51,348 bases of DNA. Source: Syntrophaceae bacterium UBA6109 (GTDB lineage Bacteria > Desulfobacterota > Syntrophia > Syntrophales > UBA6109). The notes beneath the pieces were generated by a model. It was not told the DNA's origin, did no database searches, and worked only from the letters and a program-made list of their open reading frames with translations. The stretch covers positions 20,309-71,656 of the forward strand of contig DIWJ01000067.1 of the NCBI GenBank assembly GCA_002428445.1, read 5' to 3'. The position numbers were made by a program, and so were the translations under genes. Position 1 is the stretch's first letter. Every line of letters starts with the position of its first letter. Shown here piece by piece: positions 22,823-31,382 of the stretch.

Positions 22823-25579
22823 TTATCCTGTTTTTCTCAGCCTCGCCAATACTCTTTGCGCTGCCGTGCGGCCGGATAGGTAGGTTGCCTCGTAGCCGCT
22901 CCCCGCCTCGGCGGAGCCGCCGACGAATTCCAGCCCCTTGAGAAAGCGCTCCTGCGAATAGGACAGGGACCGGGCGATCACCGAATCGCAGGGGTCCTGC
23001 TCGTAGGCGTAGATCGAGCCTTTGAACGCCCCCGTGTAGCGGGCGAAGGTCGCCGGCGCGGCGATCTCGATCTCCTCGATATGGTCGGCGATCGGGGCGC
23101 CGACAGCGCGGCTGAACTGCTCGATCATCGCGGCGGCGAATTCCCGCTTCGTCCGGGCGTAGTCCCCGGGCTTCACATCTTTCCAGGCGTCGGGGCCGGC
23201 AAGGGCCGTCATGGAGAGGATCGTCGTCCCTGGCGGCGAGCAGCCGGGGTTCGCGTTGTTCAGGCAGACCGCAGCCTGCATGCGCGGCGTCTCGAAAGCG
23301 AAGAAATTGCGGTATGCTTCCTCCGTATCCATGTCCGGACCGATGAAGTAGCCGTAGCTTTTGATGTTGAGCTTCTCCGGCGGGACATCGAGCCCCAGAT
23401 ACACGACGAAGGCGCTGGCGCCCGTCTTTCTTGCGTTAGCGAGCTTGCGCGCCTCGGGCGGGACGGCATCCGGCGGATCGATCAGGTTTCCGAAGACGAG
23501 GTTCGGCGAGGCGTTGGAAATCACGTAGGGTGCGCGGATCGTTTCGCCGTCGGCCGTCACGACGCCCGCGGCGCGGCTGTTTTCGACGAGAATCCGCGCG
23601 ACGGGGAGGCCGTAGGCCGTCTGCCCGCCGAGCGCGCGGATGCGGGCGTCGATCGCCGCCGACAGGGCGTGGGACGTCCCCCTGGGAATGTAGGCTCCCC
23701 TGAGCAGGTAGTCGTACAGGACGAGTGCCCAGATCGTGAAGGAGAGGCGGGAGACGGGGATCCCCAGGTAGCACCAATAAGGATAGAGGAGATCGAGGGT
23801 CTCCGGCGGAAAGCCGAAAGTCTTTGTCACCTCCTCGACGCTGTAGCCTGACGTCGTGAGGAAGGAAGGGTACTTTTCCATAAGGACGGCGGGGTCCGGC
23901 GCGCCCTTCATCTTTCCGGCATAGCCGATGCCGTCGAAGATTTCCTTGCAGACACCGAGATAGCGTTCGAGCGGCGCCCGGCTTCCCGGAACGGCCTTCT
24001 CCACGGCATCGACGAAGGGTCCGATACCGAAGGGGAGCTTCACGTCGACCTTCCGGTCCGTGAGGATGAGGTGATAGGCCTCGGGCACGGGCAGGAATTC
24101 CGCATCCACACCGCATTCATCCAGAAGGAAGCGGCGGACAAAGCCGGCGTTCTCCGCGGAGCCCACATTTGAAAGCTCGTGGAGCGACGTCTCGAATTCG
24201 AAGCGTCCGCGGATGAAACTCGTTGCGAATCCGCCCGGTACGTTGTGCTGCTCCAGAAGAAGAACCTTTGCGCCTTCCTTCGCGAGCTTCAGCGCTGCGG
24301 AAAGGCCGCCGTTCCCCGCGCCGATGACAACGGCGTCGTAGGATTTTGCGAAGCGCGCCGGTGTCTTTGCCGCCGAGGCTGAGGCCGAGGGCGGGATTTC
24401 GACCTCGATGTCCGTCAGGGGATAGGCCGAGCAGGGATGGACAAAGCCGAGGCGGCGGTCTGCCTCGCGCCGTCCGTCGCTTTCCGGTTTCGTCCAGACC
24501 TCGCCGGCGACGAGATGCGAGCGGCAGAGTCCGCACTCCCCGGAGCGGCAGGAGGAATCGGGGGCACACCCCGCCTTCTCCAGCGCCGCGAGGATCGTCT
24601 CGTTCGTTTGTGCGGGGAAGGTCCGGACTTCCCGGCCCAGTCGGACCTTGACGGAGACGCTCCGGTCTAACCTGCGGCCCGGAAAATCGGCCCGCCCCAG
24701 GACGTTTCCTTCCTCGCCGAAGACCTCCCGCCGGATGCGCCGGCCTGGGACGGCGAGAAGCTCCATCTCCTTGTCGAGGAACCGGTACATCTCCGGCGGG
24801 CCGCAGAGGAAAAAGGTCTTTCCCGCGACGGTCCCCGCGATCTTGCGGATGCAGTCGGCCGTGATGAAGCCGCGGGGCCCTTGCCAGGAGCCGTCGGCCT
24901 CGCTGCAGACATGGGCGATGCGGATCCTGTCGGGCAGGCGATGCGCCAGATCCGCGAATTCCTCCCGGAAAAGCATCTCGCCCGGTGTGCGGATGCCATA
25001 GAGGATGGTAAGCTTTGCAGCGAGGCCGCCGCAGGCGATCTCGCGGGCGATGGAGCGGATCGGGGTGATGCCGCTCCCGCCGGCGATGGCGACGATCTCC
25101 CGGCTGTCCCGCAGCGGTTCGAAGAAGAACCGGCCGTGCGGCCCCGTCGCCTCCACGGCCGCCCCGGGCGTCCAGGCGTTCCAGATCTGTTCGGAGAAGA
25201 ACCCGCTTTCCTTGCGGCGGACCGTAATCTCCCAGCATCCCTCGCGGGCGGCGTCCGCAGGCGCCGAGGAGATGGAATAGGGCCGCGTGAAGCGGCTGCC
25301 GCCGCTCCGGGCCTTGACGCTCAGATACTGACCCGCTTGAAAGGGCGGAAGAACGGAAGTCCCCGCGGCGGGCAGGAGACGGAAGGTCCGCGCATGGGCC
25401 GTCTCGTCCCGGACGTCCGCGATGACGAACTGCAGAAGCGCGGGATGGAGTGCGCGGGCGAGGGAACGGATGGGATCGTCCGTTGCGGGCGCATCGGACG
25501 CGCCCTTAGCCAGTTCCTGCCGCTTCGTCAGGAGGGCGCCGAAGGCCTCCATGTCCTTTTGCATGCCCTGGACTTCCAT
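22823..25579 (-). CDS. Ferredoxin reductase - 2Fe-2S ferredoxin - phytoene desaturase-like fusion
   Basis: 918 residues in three parts. Residues 45-290 are an FNR-type flavin/NAD(P) reductase: RPYS (99-102) binds FAD, GGSGITP (167-173) and CGPPEM (259-264) bind NAD(P)H. Residues 305-395 are a plant-type 2Fe-2S domain with cysteines 344, 349, 352 and 383. Residues 412-918 are an FAD amine-oxidase/phytoene desaturase-like domain (CrtISO/retinol-saturase group) starting VVIGAGNGGLSAALKL with a GGFATSF motif. The whole forms an NAD(P)H to FAD to FeS to FAD relay in one chain, suggesting reductive saturation or isomerisation of a hydrophobic polyene or enone. GGAGCG precedes the ATG; no signal peptide. 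It ends the long acyl-CoA cluster. Substrate unknown. Confidence 0.88.
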   Translation of the reverse strand: MEVQGMQKDMEAFGALLTKRQELAKGASDAPATDDPIRSLARALHPALLQFVIADVRDETAHARTFRLLPAAGTSVLPPFQAGQYLSVKARSGGSRFTRPYSISSAPADAAREGCWEITVRRKESGFFSEQIWNAWTPGAAVEATGPHGRFFFEPLRDSREIVAIAGGSGITPIRSIAREIACGGLAAKLTILYGIRTPGEMLFREEFADLAHRLPDRIRIAHVCSEADGSWQGPRGFITADCIRKIAGTVAGKTFFLCGPPEMYRFLDKEMELLAVPGRRIRREVFGEEGNVLGRADFPGRRLDRSVSVKVRLGREVRTFPAQTNETILAALEKAGCAPDSSCRSGECGLCRSHLVAGEVWTKPESDGRREADRRLGFVHPCSAYPLTDIEVEIPPSASASAAKTPARFAKSYDAVVIGAGNGGLSAALKLAKEGAKVLLLEQHNVPGGFATSFIRGRFEFETSLHELSNVGSAENAGFVRRFLLDECGVDAEFLPVPEAYHLILTDRKVDVKLPFGIGPFVDAVEKAVPGSRAPLERYLGVCKEIFDGIGYAGKMKGAPDPAVLMEKYPSFLTTSGYSVEEVTKTFGFPPETLDLLYPYWCYLGIPVSRLSFTIWALVLYDYLLRGAYIPRGTSHALSAAIDARIRALGGQTAYGLPVARILVENSRAAGVVTADGETIRAPYVISNASPNLVFGNLIDPPDAVPPEARKLANARKTGASAFVVYLGLDVPPEKLNIKSYGYFIGPDMDTEEAYRNFFAFETPRMQAAVCLNNANPGCSPPGTTILSMTALAGPDAWKDVKPGDYARTKREFAAAMIEQFSRAVGAPIADHIEEIEIAAPATFARYTGAFKGSIYAYEQDPCDSVIARSLSYSQERFLKGLEFVGGSAEAGSGYEATYLSGRTAAQRVLARLRKTG

Positions 25580-25641
25580 GATCGCTCCTCAATCCGCCGG
25601 TTATTCCCGTGGAGGCGGAATCCCGACTGCAGCGTCCCTCA

Positions 25642-26259
25642 TTACGGAAAGATGTTGATCCTCGTGTAGGTCATTTCTTTTTCGTCATAGAGCCCACAGT
25701 CTCCCTTGTCGGCCGCCCCGACGATGACGATGCAGCGTACGGACGTCGCCAGGCGGACCGGCGCCTCTTCCTGCGGGATCCCGCGCGCCGCCTCGCGCCC
25801 GTCCCAGCGCAGGAGGACGGGCTGGTGAGAATGCCCGCAGAACAGGAACCGGCAGGGCATCGCCGCGAAGAGCGTCGCCGTACCCTCCGCCGTACCGTCC
25901 TCCACCGGTTCGAAGAAGGAGCGGAACCCGTTCCCCGGCCGGGAGTGGGCGAAGCAGGCGTCACCGCGCTCGATCGTCCTCGGGACCCGCGACAGGAAGG
26001 CAAGAGCTTCCCGCTGGGCCTCCGTCGGACTGGACAGGGCGGAGAGGCGATTCTCGGCAAGGAAATCGTTGTTCCCCTTGACGGCGGAGATGCCCTCGGC
26101 CTGCAGGTAACGGATCGTCTCTTCCAGGTGTTCTTCCCGGAGAGAGTCGCAGAAATCCCCGAGGTGGATGATCTCCGCCACATCCCTGCGTCGCAGCGCC
26201 CAGACGATGCGCGCGAGCGTGTCGAGATCCCCGTGGCTGTCCGAAAGAAGTCCTATCAT
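25642..26259 (-). CDS. YfcE/MJ0936-type metallophosphoesterase
   Basis: 205-residue calcineurin-like phosphoesterase. Metal-binding motifs in order: LLSDSHGD (residues 4-11), HLGDFCD (D near 35), GNND (near 63), H in CFAHSRPG (near 104) and FCGHSHQP (near 140). The length is typical of small YfcE-like phosphodiesterases that act on bis-pNPP in vitro; the natural substrate is usually unknown. The ATG overlaps the stop of the enoyl-CoA hydratase gene by four bases, so it is translationally coupled to a beta-oxidation gene. It might hydrolyse a CoA- or prenyl-phosphate-related compound, but that is speculation. Confidence 0.85.
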   Translation of the reverse strand: MIGLLSDSHGDLDTLARIVWALRRRDVAEIIHLGDFCDSLREEHLEETIRYLQAEGISAVKGNNDFLAENRLSALSSPTEAQREALAFLSRVPRTIERGDACFAHSRPGNGFRSFFEPVEDGTAEGTATLFAAMPCRFLFCGHSHQPVLLRWDGREAARGIPQEEAPVRLATSVRCIVIVGAADKGDCGLYDEKEMTYTRINIFP

Positions 26260-27068
26260 TTCTTTTCGTTTCCCTTCGCAAAAGCCTGGATCAGGCGAAA
26301 GAAATCCCCCGAGAAGACGAGCATCGTCTGATTGCGGTTTTCAAGGTCGACGGCCGCCTCCAGAGACGGCGCCCCGAGATTGCGGTCAAGGACGCGCTTG
26401 GTGAGCTGAAGCCCGCCGACGTTCTTGCCCAGCATCGTCCCGGCGAGCGCCAGGGCCTCCTCCGTCAGTTGATCCCGGGAAAGAACCCGGCTGACCAGTC
26501 CGATCCGCTCCGCCTCCTCGGCGTGCACCTTGCGGCCCGTGTAAAGGATCTCCGCTGCCCGCGAAAGTCCCACGAGGCGCGGCAGAAGATAGGAGGTGCC
26601 CAGCTCCCCGGCCGAGAGGCCGACGTTGATGAACGAGGCAACGAAGTAGGCTTCCGGCGAGGCGAGCCGTACATCGGACGCGAGAGCCAGGGCCAGGCCT
26701 CCGCCGGCGGCCGGACCGTTGACCGCGGCGATCACCGGCTGCGGGATGCGGCGCAGCCCCAGGGGTAGCGCCGCATAGCGTTCCTGAACGAGGCGCAGGA
26801 AGGATTCCGGTTCGGCGAAGGCTTTCGAATCCTTGAATTCCGCCGCCGCGGCCAGGTCAGCGCCGGAGCAGAACCCGCGTCCCTCCCCCGTGAGGATGAC
26901 GACACGGATCTGCGCGTCCTTTTCCAGACGGTCGAAGAGCGTGTCGAAGTCGTCAATCATGGCCAGATTGATTGCATTGAGCTGGGCGGGGCGGTTCAGC
27001 GTGACCGCGAGAACGCCCTCCCGCGGCGTCTCGCAGCGCAGTGTGGCAAAATCGGAATACCCGCTCAT
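26256..27068 (-). CDS. Enoyl-CoA hydratase/isomerase (crotonase family)
   Basis: 270-residue crotonase. The oxyanion-hole segments are GRGFCSGADLAAAAEF (about 65-80) and NGPAAGGGLALALASDVRLAS (about 113-133); the GLSAGELGTSYLLPRLVG segment follows, where the second catalytic Glu usually lies. Adds water to 2-enoyl-CoA or moves the double bond. It overlaps the acyl-CoA synthetase stop and the phosphoesterase start by four bases each (ATGA type). It could serve as hydratase 1 beside the hydratase-2 type enzyme at 35809, or as an isomerase for unsaturated or branched chains. Confidence 0.92.
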   Translation of the reverse strand: MSGYSDFATLRCETPREGVLAVTLNRPAQLNAINLAMIDDFDTLFDRLEKDAQIRVVILTGEGRGFCSGADLAAAAEFKDSKAFAEPESFLRLVQERYAALPLGLRRIPQPVIAAVNGPAAGGGLALALASDVRLASPEAYFVASFINVGLSAGELGTSYLLPRLVGLSRAAEILYTGRKVHAEEAERIGLVSRVLSRDQLTEEALALAGTMLGKNVGGLQLTKRVLDRNLGAPSLEAAVDLENRNQTMLVFSGDFFRLIQAFAKGNEKK

Positions 27069-28744
27069 TTCTTGACCTCCTGCTTTTTCGCTTCCATCGC
27101 CCGCAACTCGCGGCGGAGGATCTTTCCCACGGCGCTCTTGGGAAGCGCGTCGAGAAATTCGATCTGTCTGGGAACCTTGTAGGCGGCGAGCCGCTCCTTG
27201 CAGAAGGCGATGAGCTCGTCCGCCGCCGCCGTTTCGCCCGGCTTAAGAACGACGAAGGCCTTCACCGTTTCACCGCGGTACGGATCGGTCACACCGATCG
27301 TGCAGGCCTCGAGGACCTTGGGGTGGCTGAAGAGGACCTCGTCGATGTCCTTGGGATAGATATTGAAGCCCGCGGCGACGATCATGTCCTTCTTGCGGTC
27401 CACGACGAACAGATACCCGTCCTCATCCAGGTGGCCGATGTCGCCGGTGTAGAGCCACCCGTCCCGGATGGCGTTCGCCGTTTCCTCCGGCTTCCTGTAA
27501 TAGCCCGGCATCAGTTGTGGCCCCTTGATGCAGATCTCGCCCTCTTCATTGGCCTGGCATTCCCTTGTCCCCGTTTCGAGGTCCACGATCCTGACGTCCG
27601 TGTTGGGCAGAGGAACGCCCACCGACCCGGGCTTGATCTTCCCGCCCCAGGGCGTGGCGGTGGCGAAGGCGACATTTTCCGTGAGGCCGTACACGTCGAA
27701 GATTTCCTTGCCCGTCAGTTCCCTCAGGCCCCGGGCGGTTTCCGGCTGGAGCGGCGCGGCGCCGGCGAAGAACCCCTTGATGAAGGAGAGGTCCATCTTC
27801 CGGAACTCCTCCCGGTTCAGCAGGCCGACGAAGATGGTCGGCACGCCGGGCAGGAAGGCCGGGCGGTATTTCCGGAGCATCTCGATGATGACGCCCGGCT
27901 CCGGCCTCGGGATCAGGACGCAGGTCCAGGCCGCGAAAATCGTCAGGTTCTGGCTGACAGAGTACCCTGCGGAGTGGAAGATGGGGTAGATCCCCAGCAG
28001 GGATTCCTCCCCCTCCTTCAGATCGGGAAACCAGGCGCGGAACTGCTGGACCACGCTGGAGATGTTCGCATGCGTCAGCATGGCGCCCTTGCTGACGCCC
28101 GTCGTGCCGCCCGTGTACAGCAGCGCCGCAACGTCCTCCCAGCGGGACGCGTTTTCCACGGGGCCGTCTTCGTATCGACCGAGGAGGTCCAGAAATTCGT
28201 AAACCCCGTCCTCGGGCGTGATTTTTCGGTACATCTGCTTCTTTACGAAGGGAAAGAGCTGCTTCTTCGGGAAAGGCAGGTAGTCGTTGATGTGGCAGGC
28301 GACGATCTTTTCGATTTTGGTCTTGTCCCGGATCCTGCGGATGCGCGGCAGGAGGAGGTCCAGGGTGATGAGAAAGCGGGAGTCCGAGTCATTGAGCTGA
28401 TACTCGAGTTCGCGTTCCGTATAGAGGGGATTGTTCATGACCGTCACCGCGCCCAGGCGGTAGCAGGCGTGGTTGGCGATTACGGCCTGGGGGAAGTTCG
28501 GGAGCAGCATGGACACCTTGTCGCCCGTCTTCACGCCCAGGTCCCGAAGCGCACGGGAGAACCGGTTTACCAGCCGCTCCAGCTGGCCGAAGGTGATCTT
28601 CGTCCCCATGTAAACGAAGGCGACTTTTTCGGGGTACTTCTGTGCCACCCTCTTGAGCACATCCGCCATCGGGATCTTCTCGGGGACGATCTCGGCGGGG
28701 ACACCCGGCGCGTAGGACTTGTGCCAGACTCGCTCGAACGCCAT
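27065..28744 (-). CDS. Long-chain-type acyl-CoA synthetase (AMP-forming)
   Basis: 559-residue ANL-superfamily ligase that activates a free acid with ATP and CoA, the entry step of the pathway. Motifs: phosphate loop LLYTGGTTGVSKGAM (about 221-235), the YGLTEN motif, YTGDIGHLDEDGYLFVVDRKKDMI hinge, and the catalytic Lys in KSAVGKILRREL near the C terminus. AAAGGAGG precedes the ATG. No signal or membrane segment. It sits between the racemase-like gene (74-base gap) and the enoyl-CoA hydratase (four-base overlap). Sequence supports FadD-like medium- to long-chain acids, but sterol-side-chain or isoprenoid acids are equally possible. Confidence 0.93.
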   Translation of the reverse strand: MAFERVWHKSYAPGVPAEIVPEKIPMADVLKRVAQKYPEKVAFVYMGTKITFGQLERLVNRFSRALRDLGVKTGDKVSMLLPNFPQAVIANHACYRLGAVTVMNNPLYTERELEYQLNDSDSRFLITLDLLLPRIRRIRDKTKIEKIVACHINDYLPFPKKQLFPFVKKQMYRKITPEDGVYEFLDLLGRYEDGPVENASRWEDVAALLYTGGTTGVSKGAMLTHANISSVVQQFRAWFPDLKEGEESLLGIYPIFHSAGYSVSQNLTIFAAWTCVLIPRPEPGVIIEMLRKYRPAFLPGVPTIFVGLLNREEFRKMDLSFIKGFFAGAAPLQPETARGLRELTGKEIFDVYGLTENVAFATATPWGGKIKPGSVGVPLPNTDVRIVDLETGTRECQANEEGEICIKGPQLMPGYYRKPEETANAIRDGWLYTGDIGHLDEDGYLFVVDRKKDMIVAAGFNIYPKDIDEVLFSHPKVLEACTIGVTDPYRGETVKAFVVLKPGETAAADELIAFCKERLAAYKVPRQIEFLDALPKSAVGKILRRELRAMEAKKQEVKK

Positions 28745-28818
28745 AGCTTCCTCCTTTCTATGGCCGGAGAAAAAGTCCGTAGGCTGCGCAAAACCTCCTT
28801 TTCCGGTTTGTCATCGTC

Positions 28819-30000
28819 TCAATCGAAGAGCCCGCCTGTCCGGAACGCGGCGATTTCTTTTTCCGTGTACCCGTTCTCCTGCAGGATGGTCTCCGTCTCG
28901 GCGCCGGGCTTTTCTCCCGCCTTTCCGCAGGCGGGCGCCGTCGCGGAGAAACGGATCGGGCAGGCGATCTGGCGGACCGTTCCCCCGCCGGCGAGCTCCA
29001 CGTCCACGACGAGGCCGCGGGCCTTCGTGTGCGGGTCTTCCACCGCTTCCTGAAAGGAAAGCACCGGCTCCACGCAGGCGTCGAAGTCGGCGAAGATCTC
29101 CACCCACTGGTCGCGCGTCTTCATCCGGATGATCTTGCTGACCAGAATTTTGGTCTCCGCGACGTTCTCCGGGCAGAAGCCGCCCGCCGCCACCTCCGGG
29201 CAGCCGGCCGCCCGGCAGAAGGCGCCGAAGAACTGCGGTTCCAGGGCGCCGACGGAGAGGTACTGCCCATCCAGCGTCTCATAGAAATCGTACAGTGAGC
29301 CCCCGTTGACCAGCCCGCCCCCGCGTTGAGGCTCCTTTCCGTCGATGAGGGCCGCCGCCCCCGCCATGGCGTTGAAGGCAAAAACGCCGTCCGTCATCGA
29401 GATGTCGATGTGCTGGCCCTGCCCCGTCCTGCCCCGGTGAATCGCAGCCGCCAGGATGCCGATCACGGCGTTGTTGGAGCCCGCGGCGACATCCGCGATC
29501 TGCATGCCGGTAAGCGACGGGCCGGATTCCTTCTTCCCGGAATAGGACATGAGGCCCGAGCGGGCCAGGTAATTGATGTCGTGTCCGGCGCGGGCGGCGA
29601 GCGGACCCGTCTGGCCGTAGCCGGTGAGCGAACAGTAGATCAGGGCGGGACGATCCTGCGAGAGGTCCCCGTACGCCAGGCCCAGCTTGGCCATGACGCC
29701 GGGGCGGAACTGCTCGATCACGATGTCGTAGGTTCCGATAAGCCGCTTCACAACCGGAGCCGCCGCGGGATGCTTGAGGTTCAGGGAGATCGACCGCTTG
29801 CCTCGACCGAGGTAGGCGGCCACCGCGGAGATGTCCCTCCCCGGCAGGAAGGGGGGATAGAAATTCGCCAGGTCCGGACGCGACGGGGAGGCGACGCGCA
29901 GAACCTCAGCCCCGAGGTCGGCGAGCAGCGTCGTCGCGTAGGGACCCGGGAGCAGTGTCGTGAAATCGAGAATCTTCAGACCTTCCAGCGGTCCGGCCAT
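28819..30000 (-). CDS. Alpha-methylacyl-CoA racemase-like family III CoA-transferase
   Basis: 393 residues of the CaiB/BaiF fold. Wording matches alpha-methylacyl-CoA racemase (AMACR/MCR) better than plain CoA-transferases: FTTLLPGPYATTLLADLGAEVLRV at the N terminus, AGHDINYLARSG (the catalytic His region, near 125), DVAAGSNNAVIG with the matching Asp, and DGQYLSVGALEPQFF, close to the racemase AVGAIEPQF segment. It inverts the C2 methyl stereocentre of 2-methylacyl-CoA so that both isomers can be oxidised, which implies a methyl-branched substrate. GGGAGG precedes the ATG and the acyl-CoA dehydrogenase stop is 16 bases upstream. CoA-transferase activity is the main alternative. Confidence 0.82.
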   Translation of the reverse strand: MAGPLEGLKILDFTTLLPGPYATTLLADLGAEVLRVASPSRPDLANFYPPFLPGRDISAVAAYLGRGKRSISLNLKHPAAAPVVKRLIGTYDIVIEQFRPGVMAKLGLAYGDLSQDRPALIYCSLTGYGQTGPLAARAGHDINYLARSGLMSYSGKKESGPSLTGMQIADVAAGSNNAVIGILAAAIHRGRTGQGQHIDISMTDGVFAFNAMAGAAALIDGKEPQRGGGLVNGGSLYDFYETLDGQYLSVGALEPQFFGAFCRAAGCPEVAAGGFCPENVAETKILVSKIIRMKTRDQWVEIFADFDACVEPVLSFQEAVEDPHTKARGLVVDVELAGGGTVRQIACPIRFSATAPACGKAGEKPGAETETILQENGYTEKEIAAFRTGGLFD

Positions 30001-30016
30001 CGGAAAGACCTCCCTG

Positions 30017-31159
30017 CTACAGCCCCATGAAACGGGCGGCGATGGTCTTCATGATCTCGTTGCTGCCGGCGAAGATCCGCGTCACGCGGATATCCCGCCA
30101 GGCCCGGGCGATGGGGTATTCCTCGCAGTAGCCGTACCCTCCGTGGAGTTGGAGGCAGCGGTCGGCGACGCGAAACGCCATGTCGGTGATCCAGTACTTG
30201 GCCATGGAAACGTCGACGACGACGCTCTTTCCTTCGATGTGGTCCATGACAAGCCTGTCCAGGAAGGCGCGGCCGAGTTTCACCTCCGTCGCCATTTCCA
30301 CGATCTCGAAAGAAATATGCTGGAACCGGGAGATGGGGCGCCCGAAGGCCGTCCGTTCCTTGCAGTACTTGATGGTGATATCCAGCATGTATTCCGCGGC
30401 CGCCTGGGCGCCGATGGCACAGATCAGGCGCTCCTGCTGGAGCTTCACCATGAGGTTGAAGAAGCCGGAACCCTTTTCGCCGAGACGGTTCGCTTTGGGG
30501 ATGCGGCAATCGGAAAAATACAGCTCCGCCGTGTCCTGGCTGTGCCAGCCGATCTTCTTGATCTGCTTGCCCTTCTCGAAGCCGGGCGTCCCCGCCTCGA
30601 CGAGGAACAGGTCCACGGCCTTGTGGGGATTGTCCACCCCGGGATTCTTTGCCGCCAGGATCAGGAGATCGCAGTTGATGCCGTTGCTGATGAAGGTCTT
30701 CTGGCCGTTGAGGATGAGGGAATCGCCGTCCTCGACGGCGGTGGTCCGGATAGCGGCCAGGTCGCTGCCCGCGTTGGGCTCCGTCATGGCGATGGCGGTA
30801 ATGATGTCGCCGGAGACGCAGCCGGGCAGGTATTTCTTCTTCTGCTCCGCCGTGCCGAAGGTGGCGATGTAGGGAACGATGATGTCGCTGTGGAGAGAAG
30901 CCGTCAGGCCCGAGAAATTCGTCTTCGTCGTCTCCTCCGTCATGATGACGGAGTACAGGAAGTCCGCCCCCATGCCGCCGTATTCCTCCGGCACCCACAT
31001 GCACAGGAAGCCCTGCTCGCCGGCCTTTTTCCAGAGGCTCCTGGGGACGATGCCCGCCTCCTCCCATTCCTCGATGTGCGGAACGACCTCCTTGTCCAGA
31101 AACTTCTTCAAGGCATCGCGGAAGATCCGGTGCTCTTCAGAATAGGGGATGATGTCCAT
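30017..31159 (-). CDS. Acyl-CoA dehydrogenase, LCAD/isovaleryl type active site
   Basis: 380 residues from ATG 31159 (AAGGAG, good spacing); a longer frame upstream runs through a repeat element and is rejected. FAD motifs AIAMTEPNAGSDLA and GQKTFISNG are intact. The usual catalytic Glu of YEGT is replaced: the motif reads FAGSNEIMK, as in long-chain acyl-CoA dehydrogenase GGTNEIMK. A Glu is instead present in QQERLICA, where LCAD and isovaleryl-CoA dehydrogenase place their base. Family knowledge links that arrangement with long or branched acyl chains. It belongs with the racemase-like protein and hydratase-2 fusion. Electrons would pass to ETF, which is not encoded here. Confidence 0.9.
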   Translation of the reverse strand: MDIIPYSEEHRIFRDALKKFLDKEVVPHIEEWEEAGIVPRSLWKKAGEQGFLCMWVPEEYGGMGADFLYSVIMTEETTKTNFSGLTASLHSDIIVPYIATFGTAEQKKKYLPGCVSGDIITAIAMTEPNAGSDLAAIRTTAVEDGDSLILNGQKTFISNGINCDLLILAAKNPGVDNPHKAVDLFLVEAGTPGFEKGKQIKKIGWHSQDTAELYFSDCRIPKANRLGEKGSGFFNLMVKLQQERLICAIGAQAAAEYMLDITIKYCKERTAFGRPISRFQHISFEIVEMATEVKLGRAFLDRLVMDHIEGKSVVVDVSMAKYWITDMAFRVADRCLQLHGGYGYCEEYPIARAWRDIRVTRIFAGSNEIMKTIAARFMGL

Positions 31160-31193
31160 GGCGTCCGCTCCTTCGTTCGGTCTTTTGTCGTCA

Positions 31194-31380
31194 TCAGGGC
31201 CGCGTCCTTTCGGGCGGGGCGACATTAAAGATTTTTTCGGGCACCCTGCCGCCGCAGCGCAGCGTCGGCCAAGGCCGCCGTTTGAGGGCAACGCCCGAGT
31301 TTGGCCTTGGCCAGCGAAGCGAGAAGATGCAGGGTCGAAAAAAGATTGCGGAGCTCCGTCCGAAGGGTCGAGGCCCTGCT
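31194..31380. repeat. Large imperfect palindrome between thiolase and acyl-CoA dehydrogenase
   Basis: Nested arms: outer CAGGGCC...TTCGG near 31196-31213 against CCGAAGG...GGCCCTG near 31360-31379, middle TTTTTTCG (31232-31239) and ACCCTGC (31243-31249) against GCAGGGT-CGAAAAAA (31329-31343), inner GGCCAAGGCC (about 31267-31276) against GGCCTTGGCC (about 31303-31312), and a GGGC-AAC-GCCC core. It folds into one long hairpin and fills the gap almost exactly, starting 35 bases past the acyl-CoA dehydrogenase start and ending at the thiolase stop. MITE-like or messenger-processing element; no coding frame with a ribosome site. Confidence 0.6.
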
Positions 31381-31382
31381 CC

